The notes beneath the pieces are model-generated. The model saw nothing but the letters and a program-made list of their open reading frames with translations, was not told the origin of the DNA and did not search any database. Shown here piece after piece: positions 6,262 through 11,058 of a stretch of 11,058 bases of DNA (the stretch's first letter is position 1; each line of letters starts with the position of its first letter). The stretch is from Blastocatellia bacterium (GTDB lineage Bacteria > Acidobacteriota > Blastocatellia > Pyrinomonadales > Pyrinomonadaceae), in contig DNND01000044.1 of assembly GCA_003488005.1 (NCBI GenBank), positions 53,882 to 64,939 on the forward strand, given 5' to 3'. A program made the position numbers and the translations under genes.

Positions 6262-6864
6262 ATGATCCTCTTGCGTGCAACTATCCTTGTTTTGTTACTT
6301 ACCACGTTTTACGGCTCGGTTCTGGCACAGCGTCCAGGACCCGAATTTCGGCGCCCCATTGCCTGCGAGCCCGCCGAGCCACGCACAAAACTGGAAGCTA
6401 TTGAGTCGCGCTTTGAACAGGTCTTAATCAAAGGCTTCACCCAGGTGGCGTCCTTCAACCTGCGCGGCGCCGATATCCGCGTGGATGCGGTCGAGATCAA
6501 GGAAGCCCGGCCAGGCGGGGATCGAGCGCTGGGTTTGGTGATTGCTTTGCGAGAGCAAGGCGAAACGCCTCGCGACAACAGAGCGTTCGTTGACTATGAA
6601 GAGATTGATCGGCTGCTACGGGCGTTAGAGTCTGTGGCGAAGGTAAATGAATCTGTCACCAAGCTGGTCGGATTTGAGGCACGGTACCGAACCGTGGGCG
6701 ACCTCGAGGTCAGGGTGTTTCGCCAGAGCCGTGCCAGTGGCACAGCCGCGTCCATAACTATCGGTATCTGCGATCGGGTAACCGGGCTGCTGACAATCGA
6801 CGAAATGGATCGTTTAAGAGCACACATCGTCGAAGCAAAAACCCGGCTCGATGAAATCAAGTGA
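6262..6864 (+). CDS. Secreted or periplasmic hypothetical protein
   Basis: This 200-residue protein has a clear signal peptide: a short basic start (MILLR), a hydrophobic core (ATILVLLLTTFYGSV) and a VLA-Q cleavage site after Ala22. ATG 6262 is chosen because it begins the signal peptide and has AAGG seven bases before it; a TTG at 6229 would add eleven residues. The mature part has mixed alpha/beta character, with the charged helices EEIDRLLRALESVAKVNESVTKL and a C-terminal IDEMDRLRAHIVEAKTRLDEI. The strand SITIGICDRVTGLLTI precedes that last helix. Cys35 and Cys170 could form a disulfide. It is not a family I recognise. It converges on the lytic transglycosylase gene, and the two share a terminator region. 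Confidence 0.75.
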   Translation: MILLRATILVLLLTTFYGSVLAQRPGPEFRRPIACEPAEPRTKLEAIESRFEQVLIKGFTQVASFNLRGADIRVDAVEIKEARPGGDRALGLVIALREQGETPRDNRAFVDYEEIDRLLRALESVAKVNESVTKLVGFEARYRTVGDLEVRVFRQSRASGTAASITIGICDRVTGLLTIDEMDRLRAHIVEAKTRLDEIK

Positions 6865-6878
6865 GCTGGCGTCAATAG

Positions 6879-6906
6879 AAAAAGCCCCACCTTGCGGCGG
6901 GGCTTC
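6879..6906 (-). terminator. Intrinsic terminator of the lytic transglycosylase gene
   Basis: On the minus strand, AAGCCCC (6899-6905) pairs with GGGGCTT (6882-6888) around a GC-rich loop that can extend the stem. A run of five T (A at 6879-6883 on the plus strand) closes the structure. It lies about 20 bases past the stop codon at 6927. The plus-strand gene ending at 6864 could use the hairpin too, but it has no T-tract on that side. Confidence 0.85.
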
Positions 6907-6926
6907 ATCAATCATGATACGAGGGT

Positions 6927-7595
6927 CTAGAGCGCTGAGCTGCTGTACGCGTTTTCATTCGTGAGACCAAAGGCAAGCCGGGCATCGCCCGGTGTCAAAA
7001 CCGGATGATAAGTCTTGCCATAAGTTGCGCTGATCTTCTTCACATAGTTTTGTGTTTCGCTGTATGGCGGCACGCCTTTGTATTTGTCCACTGAACCTTC
7101 GCCCGCGTTGTAGCCGGCGAGCGCCAGCGAAACATCGCCGTTGAATCTCTTCAAAAGAAATTTCAGATACTTGGTGCCAGCCTCGACATTCGCAGCCGCG
7201 TCAAACGGGTTTTTCAGACCAAATCTTTTGGCGGTCGCGGGCATCATTTGCATCAGGCCCTGCGCGCCCACGCCGGAAACGGCTTTCGGGTTGTAGCGCG
7301 ATTCTTGCTTAATCACTGCATGAATAAAGCGCGGGTCAACACCCTGGCGATCGCCGGCGCGATAGATAATCCAATCGAGATCGCAATCACCTGACAAAGG
7401 AATATCTTCAGGAATCGTCTCGACGACCTGCGGCGTAACGGCATTCACTACGGGTGCGAATACGGGACTGAAAAGGAAGCCGGCGAAGTTTGACAGGAAG
7501 AAAAGAGAAATCATGGCAAACGATGCAAACTTGGCCAGGCGAAAAGTCTGAACGCGCGCAGTTCGCAAACGGGGAAACTGTTGGGGAAACTTCAT
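6927..7595 (-). CDS. Lytic transglycosylase, SLT/GH23 domain
   Basis: This 222-residue enzyme cleaves the glycan strand of peptidoglycan to 1,6-anhydromuramyl products. A basic N-terminus is followed by a hydrophobic segment (about 22-46) that acts as a signal peptide, cleaved near VNA-V (about 52), or as a membrane anchor. The SLT domain spans about 73-195. It carries the catalytic Glu98 in IKQESRYNP, the GAQGLMQMMPATA motif (110-122), ALAGYNAGEG (158-167) and the terminal ETQNYVKKI (180-188). This order is that of GH23 Slt70-type family-1 enzymes. ATG 7595 is used because GGAGAA lies six bases upstream; an upstream TTG/ATG start region reaching 7625 is less likely. The leader holds a palindrome (7616-7633), and an intrinsic terminator follows the gene. 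Confidence 0.92.
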   Translation of the reverse strand: MKFPQQFPRLRTARVQTFRLAKFASFAMISLFFLSNFAGFLFSPVFAPVVNAVTPQVVETIPEDIPLSGDCDLDWIIYRAGDRQGVDPRFIHAVIKQESRYNPKAVSGVGAQGLMQMMPATAKRFGLKNPFDAAANVEAGTKYLKFLLKRFNGDVSLALAGYNAGEGSVDKYKGVPPYSETQNYVKKISATYGKTYHPVLTPGDARLAFGLTNENAYSSSAL

Positions 7596-7615
7596 CTGTG
7601 ATTCTCCATGTGAGC

Positions 7616-7633
7616 GATGGTCCAACGACCATC
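7616..7633 (-). promoter_or_regulatory. Palindrome in the lytic transglycosylase leader
   Basis: GATGGTC (7616-7622) and GACCATC (7627-7633) form a perfect 7-bp inverted repeat with a CAAC centre, 20 bases before the start codon at 7595 and eight bases upstream of the ribosome site. It could be a repressor operator or a small RNA hairpin. I recognise no specific regulator motif. Confidence 0.35.
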
Positions 7634-7938
7634 AGGGTTAATAACTAAAACATCGGGCTGCGCATGGTGGAACCAATTTCAAAGAACTTTGCAACGCACT
7701 TGAAATGGAAACCGTGAGTAAGATGGAGATTTGGTTACGGAAGTTGCTATTCGATTGCTTCTATGACCCGTCGATGTGACGTACTAAAACGATCACATTT
7801 TTGTTGCAAAGGGGTACGGTGGATCGTTCATCTTGAAGGCGGAAACTGGTACGCGATTTCTGAATATTTAGAGCACCCAGGAATGCGCAACGAAAAGAGA
7901 TACAGGGCCTCTTGCAATAACTTTGGATGACTAATTTG
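7634..7938. other. AT-richer intergenic stretch before the TIR operon
   Basis: By hand count, GC is about 44 percent over 7681-7920, against 58-65 percent in sampled lines of ispH and the transporter. An open frame of 55 codons (ATG 7763 to TGA 7930, +) encodes a small Cys-containing peptide with WIVHLEGGNWYAISEYLE. It has no clear ribosome site and I recognise no family. It could be a short gene of the TIR module or a remnant. No HigB-like toxin sequence is visible here. Confidence 0.4.
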
Positions 7939-7967
7939 TTGACATACGGAATTCTGTGTCTTACGTT
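7939..7967 (+). promoter_or_regulatory. Sigma-70-like promoter of the TIR operon
   Basis: A perfect -35 box TTGACA (7939-7944) is followed after exactly 17 bases by TACGTT (7962-7967), a partial match to TATAAT. Transcription would begin near 7974, about 30 bases before the TTG start codon at 8003. The ribosome site GAGGAGG (7985-7991) lies between. This is the best-formed promoter in the window and suggests the operon is expressed in its own right. Confidence 0.6.
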
Positions 7968-8002
7968 CCATTAGAAACCCATCTGAGGAGGCTGTAAGAT
8001 AC

Positions 8003-8422
8003 TTGGTCGAAGACGAAAGGGCCGTTAACGCTCGGCGACTTGTATTCGTCAGCCATTGCGGTCAAGACACTTGGGTCGCTCGACAGATCGCTCGGGAAAT
8101 CGAACGGTCCGGTGCCAAGCCATTCCTTGACGAGGCGGAGATAGATGCGGGAGCTGATTTCGAAGAGGACATTCGCGCCTTCCTTGAGCAGGCCGATGAG
8201 TTGGTTGTGCTACTGACTCCTTGGGCGCTGGATCGTCCCTATGTTTGGATTGAACTTGGTGCTGCTTGGGGTCGTCGAATTCCAATCGTAGCTTTATTGC
8301 TTGGCATTACTCCAGGCGAGCTGCAAGGTCGTCCCGGTATTCCAGTATTACTGAAAAAGCGTGACCTCCTCGAGTTGAACGACATTGAAAAATATCTTGA
8401 GCAACTACGAAGAAGGGTCTAA
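8003..8422 (+). CDS. Stand-alone TIR-domain protein 1
   Basis: This 139-residue protein is almost entirely one TIR domain: strand A LVFVSHCGQD (13-22), helix A WVARQIAREIERSG, strand B AKPFLDEAEIDAG (BB-loop region, 38-50), helix B DFEEDIRAFLEQAD, strand C ELVVLLTPWALDRP and helix C VWIELGAAWGRR. Glu84 of the WIELG motif is at the position of the catalytic Glu of NAD-cleaving TIR domains, so NADase or cADPR-type activity is possible. The TTG start is set by GAGGAGG (7985-7991), eleven bases upstream. No sensor, coiled coil or membrane segment is attached, unlike most TIR effectors. It is the first gene of a three-gene operon, 19 bases before the second TIR gene. GC content is lower than in neighbouring regions, which suggests transfer. 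Confidence 0.88.
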   Translation: MVEDERAVNARRLVFVSHCGQDTWVARQIAREIERSGAKPFLDEAEIDAGADFEEDIRAFLEQADELVVLLTPWALDRPYVWIELGAAWGRRIPIVALLLGITPGELQGRPGIPVLLKKRDLLELNDIEKYLEQLRRRV

Positions 8423-8441
8423 CCAAGGACCAAAGAATAAA

Positions 8442-8828
8442 ATGAGCAAGCAAGTATTTATTTCCCATTCTAACGCTGACTCTGAGTGGGCCAGGTTATT
8501 CGCGGATGCCTTGAGACAACACGGTATTCGAGTTTGGTTGGATCAATCTCAAATCAAAGCTGGAGAATCCTTAGGCGAAGCGCTTGAGGCAGGATTGCGC
8601 GAAAGCGACGTTTTAGTAGCTCTGATCGATCCGCAAACATCCTTTAGACCAAATTTGTATTTCGAGCTTGGCGCTGCAATTGGGATGGGGAAAAGAGTAG
8701 TACCGATAGTTCCGCGTGGGTTGGATGATTCCAAGCTTCCTCTTCAACTCCGACTTCGCCGCTACCTGATAAGGGAATCTCCAGAGAATACCGCAGAACA
8801 ATTGGCGGATTCTCTGAAGGCTGCTTGA
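8442..8828 (+). CDS. Stand-alone TIR-domain protein 2
   Basis: This 128-residue protein is a second single TIR domain: strand A QVFISHSNAD (4-13), helix WARLFADALRQHG, strand B RVWLDQSQIKAGES (30-43), helix LGEALEAGLRESD, strand C VLVALIDPQT and FELGAAIGMGKRVVPIV (74-90). Glu75 of YFELG matches the catalytic Glu position of NADase TIRs and of the first TIR protein. The two differ enough to be old paralogues or a matched pair; both keep F(V/I)SH, LD...I.AG and (I/F)ELGAA. ATG 8442 is preferred: a weak AAGGA site lies 12 bases before it, and the longer frame from 8385 would overlap the first gene. GC is about 49 percent by hand count over 8461-8820. Function as a nucleotide-cleaving or signal-making effector is inferred from the fold. 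Confidence 0.9.
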   Translation: MSKQVFISHSNADSEWARLFADALRQHGIRVWLDQSQIKAGESLGEALEAGLRESDVLVALIDPQTSFRPNLYFELGAAIGMGKRVVPIVPRGLDDSKLPLQLRLRRYLIRESPENTAEQLADSLKAA

Positions 8829-8838
8829 CTCCCTTTCT

Positions 8839-9210
8839 ATGGACTCTTATTTCGCCACTATGCCTGTAGTGATTGAGTCGGAGCAGGAGAATGAGCGTAT
8901 GTTGGCAGTCGTAGAAAAGCTAATGGCCAAAGGTGAACACCTGCCGCCCGAAGAAGAGAAACTTCTTAAACTGTTCGTGAGGCTAATCGAAGATTTCGAG
9001 CAACGTTATTATCACCCTAAAGAGGCAGAACCTCTCGAAGTGTTACAGCATTTGATGGAAGCGCGCGACGTAAAGCCAACTCATTTGTGGGAAGTGTTCG
9101 GCTCGAAAGGCGTTGCCTCCGAAGTCCTCAACGGCAAGCGCGGCATCAGCAAAACTCAAGCAAGCGCGTTAGCAAACTATTTTCACGTGTCCGCGGATCT
9201 ATTTATTTAA
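8839..9210 (+). CDS. HigA-type antitoxin / Xre-family regulator
   Basis: This 123-residue protein resembles the HigA antitoxin family COG5499. The N-terminal helical part includes ERMLAVVEKLMAKGEHLPPEEEK (about 20-41) and LLKLFVRLIEDFEQRYYH, with the LIEDFE..YY feature usual in that family. A linker KEAEPLEVLQHLME leads to a helix-turn-helix (about 74-123) with EVFGSKGVASEVLNGKRGISKTQASALANYF; the SEVLNGKR core is a HigA hallmark. In known systems it binds and neutralises HigB and represses its own operon. Here no higB is adjacent; two TIR genes take that upstream place, and ATG 8839 is only ten bases after the second TIR stop with no Shine-Dalgarno site, so translational coupling is likely. 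An alternative ATG is at 8860. It ends nine bases before the convergent transporter gene. Confidence 0.88.
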   Translation: MDSYFATMPVVIESEQENERMLAVVEKLMAKGEHLPPEEEKLLKLFVRLIEDFEQRYYHPKEAEPLEVLQHLMEARDVKPTHLWEVFGSKGVASEVLNGKRGISKTQASALANYFHVSADLFI

Positions 9211-9219
9211 CCTCAGCTA

Positions 9220-10830
9220 CTAACCGCTGCGATTCTTTTTTTCAAGCAATAGCCAGGTGCTGAAGGTGCTGGCGAGGGCCATAGCGGCGGCGATCAACAT
9301 GATGGCCCGAAAGCCCGAAACGAACGAGTCTTTGATTGCCTGTTCAATAGCGTGCTTGTTTGAGTCTTGGTCCGCTGATGCGTTCCCTGACGGCTGCGCT
9401 GAGGCGCTGTCAACATCAATGCCAGCGAGCTTGATGCGCTGTTCGTAAATCGCATTCCGAGTTTGATCCGAAATATTGAGCGAAGCCAGACGATGTTTGA
9501 GTCCACTGCTAAACACTTGCAGCATGACGACGCCGAGCACAGCGATCGCGAGCAAGCCGGCGGTACGCGAGACCGCATTATTGATTCCCGAAGCCACACC
9601 CGCCTGTGACTGGGGTACCGAGCTCATGATCGTCGTCGTCAGCGGCGCCACGCTTATCGCCATTCCGAGACCCAGTACGACCACGCCCGGAAAGAAACCG
9701 GACCAGTAACCTGCGCCGGTGCCCGGAATTGAAAAGAGCGCAAAGCCGGCGGCCGCGATTGTTGGACCAACCAATAGCGGCAGTCGCGGACCAAACCGCG
9801 CGACCAGTCCTCCAGACCAACGCGAGAGTCCAAACATGATGAAGACGAACGGCAAAAAGGCCGCGCCCGCAGCCGTCGGTGAAAAACCCTGTACCTGAAT
9901 TAGGTTGAGAGTAAGGAAAAACAGCGCCCCGCCGAGCGCAAAGTAAAGCAGCAGCGTGAGGATGTTAGTGCCGGCAAAATTCCGCGAACGAAATAATTTC
10001 AACGGCAGCATCGGCGACTTTACACGCGTTTCGACAAACACGAAGCCCAGTAATGAAAGCAAGCCGGCCGCGACTGCAACCAGAACACGCCATTCGAAGA
10101 AGCCGGCGCGCGACGATTCGATCAAGCCGTAGACCACGCCGCCCAATCCGATCGTTGCGAGCAGCGCGCCCTTCAAATCAATTCGCCCGGTCGTCTCGCG
10201 GTCGCGGCTTTCCGGAACATGCCACAACGAAATCAGGACGACCGCTGCAGCTATTGGAAGATTGAGATAGAACACCGCGCGCCAGGAAACATGTTGCACC
10301 AGCCAGCCGCCCAGCACGGGACCAATGGCCGTCGTAATCGCGGAAAAGCCTGACCAGGTACCAATCGCTTTCCCTCGCTTCTCTTCTGAAAACGAGGCAC
10401 TGATGATCGCCAGGCTGCCCGGAACCAACAACGCGCCGCCGACACCCTGCACGGCGCGCGCGAGGATCAACTGATTGATATCGGGTGCGATGCCGCACCA
10501 GGCAGAGGCGAGCGCAAAGATCACCACTCCAATTAAGAAAATTCTTTTGCGTCCGTAGTGATCACCCAGCGATCCGCCAACCAACAACAGCGCCGAAAGA
10601 AATAACGAATAGGCTTCAACAACCCACTGCACGCCGATTGCGGTCGCCTGCAAACTTTGTTGCAGAGATGGAAGCGCAACGTTGACGACGGTGCCGTCGA
10701 TGAACGCCATGCTCGAGGCCAGAATGGTTGCCGCCAGGATCCAGCGCTCCTGACCCTTGGCGCAGGGAGCGGCAGATTTCCGTGACAGGATTACTGCTTC
10801 GTCGCAGGGATCTTTGATTACGTTCGGCAT
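9220..10830 (-). CDS. DHA2-family multidrug efflux MFS transporter (EmrB/QacA type)
   Basis: This 536-residue inner-membrane protein is predicted to have 14 helices and to export drugs or toxic organic compounds by proton antiport. MFS motifs: FIDGTVVNVALP (43-54, motif D1 of DHA2 members), GGSLGDHYGRKR (85-96, motif A), the ARAVQGVGGALLVPG region (124-138, motif B, with Arg) and GPVLGGWLVQHVSWR (170-184, motif C). YLNLPIA follows. A long hydrophilic loop before the last helix (KHRLASLNISDQ to KHAIEQAIKDS) is usual in this family, and the C-terminus ends LLEKKNRSG. The ATG at 10830 has a weak AGG site 12 bases upstream. No emrA-like partner or TetR/MarR regulator is in the window. Composition is GC-rich (about 65 percent in a sampled line), unlike the adjacent TIR operon. 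The substrate is unknown. Confidence 0.93.
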   Translation of the reverse strand: MPNVIKDPCDEAVILSRKSAAPCAKGQERWILAATILASSMAFIDGTVVNVALPSLQQSLQATAIGVQWVVEAYSLFLSALLLVGGSLGDHYGRKRIFLIGVVIFALASAWCGIAPDINQLILARAVQGVGGALLVPGSLAIISASFSEEKRGKAIGTWSGFSAITTAIGPVLGGWLVQHVSWRAVFYLNLPIAAAVVLISLWHVPESRDRETTGRIDLKGALLATIGLGGVVYGLIESSRAGFFEWRVLVAVAAGLLSLLGFVFVETRVKSPMLPLKLFRSRNFAGTNILTLLLYFALGGALFFLTLNLIQVQGFSPTAAGAAFLPFVFIMFGLSRWSGGLVARFGPRLPLLVGPTIAAAGFALFSIPGTGAGYWSGFFPGVVVLGLGMAISVAPLTTTIMSSVPQSQAGVASGINNAVSRTAGLLAIAVLGVVMLQVFSSGLKHRLASLNISDQTRNAIYEQRIKLAGIDVDSASAQPSGNASADQDSNKHAIEQAIKDSFVSGFRAIMLIAAAMALASTFSTWLLLEKKNRSG

Positions 10831-10901
10831 TAAGTTAGCGACCTACCTGCGCTGCCTCAAGAGTCGCGGGCCACGTCCGGTTCGGCTTTGCCGTCTGATT
10901 T

Positions 10902-11058
10902 GCGGCGGTGGCTATGCCCCGCGGACAGTAGGTAGATTATTTCGGGGCTCGGCCCCTCATCCGGCATAGCTCTTCGGATTTTTTTGGCCCAAGGGCGGAC
11001 CACGGGCATAGCCCAAAAATTTTAGAGGCACCTTGCGGCGGGGCATAGCCACCGCCGC
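10902..11058. repeat. Cluster of REP-like elements with core GGCATAGC, truncated at window end
   Basis: The 21 bases at 10902-10922 (GCGGCGGTGGCTATGCCCCG...) are the exact reverse complement of 11038-11058, so the two outer arms form a perfect inverted repeat with a 115-base centre, and the right arm may continue past the window. The octamer GGCATAGC occurs at 10963-10970, 11005-11012 and 11042-11049 and inverted at 10911-10918. The second copy sits in the small palindrome GGGCATAGCCC. A further hairpin, GGGGC TC GGCCCC, lies near 10944-10956. This is a different family from the 6044-6167 pair. It lies upstream of the transporter gene; no coding function is supported. Confidence 0.8.

Noticed and set aside
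8003..9210. Thoeris defence system
   Set aside because: TIR proteins fit ThsB in fold, but no ThsA (SLOG with SIR2 or membrane domain) is encoded in the window, and a HigA gene is not a Thoeris part.
9213..9241. Terminator for the TIR-HigA operon
   Set aside because: Only a 4-bp CAGC/GCTG stem precedes the T-run, and it lies within the transporter coding sequence; too weak to call.

Overview
The window most resembles a chromosomal segment of a GC-rich soil or sediment bacterium. My best guess is the Acidobacteriota, class Blastocatellia. The grounds are small conserved-looking hypothetical genes, a zinc-ribbon/double-PDZ membrane protein, abundant REP-type inverted repeats and 7-bp short tandem repeats. 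This placement is inference: there is no rRNA or other taxonomic marker here.

Left part (1-3750). The tail of a terminator from an upstream gene is followed by a small acidic hypothetical gene (217-567, +). This converges on a zinc-ribbon/transmembrane/two-PDZ protein gene (620-1588, -). Both stop codons lie in a pair of inverted 7-bp repeat arrays. A short protein with an Sm-like beta pattern (1887-2135, +) converges on an alpha/beta hydrolase of the dienelactone-hydrolase/PAF-acetylhydrolase type (minus strand, ending at 2364). A second inverted pair of 7-bp arrays lies between them.

Middle part (3747-7595). An all-helical HEAT-like protein (+) converges on a minus-strand block: a 92-residue hypothetical protein, ispH (last-step MEP isoprenoid enzyme) and a 60-residue two-helix membrane protein. 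A 27-bp perfect inverted repeat of REP type then precedes a secreted hypothetical protein (6262-6864, +). This converges on a GH23 lytic transglycosylase (6927-7595, -), which has a clear intrinsic terminator.

Right part (7596-11058). After an AT-richer gap comes a compact plus-strand operon with its own promoter: two small stand-alone TIR-domain proteins in tandem and a HigA-type Xre antitoxin/regulator. No HigB toxin and no known TIR partner (ThsA, SIR2, NLR or similar) is visible. This TIR-TIR-HigA module is the best candidate for an undescribed defence or toxin-antitoxin-like system in the window. It abuts the 3' end of a DHA2-family (EmrB/QacA type) drug efflux transporter gene on the minus strand. 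The last about 160 bases hold a cluster of another REP-like family built around the core GGCATAGC.

No rRNA, tRNA, CRISPR array or transposase gene was recognised.
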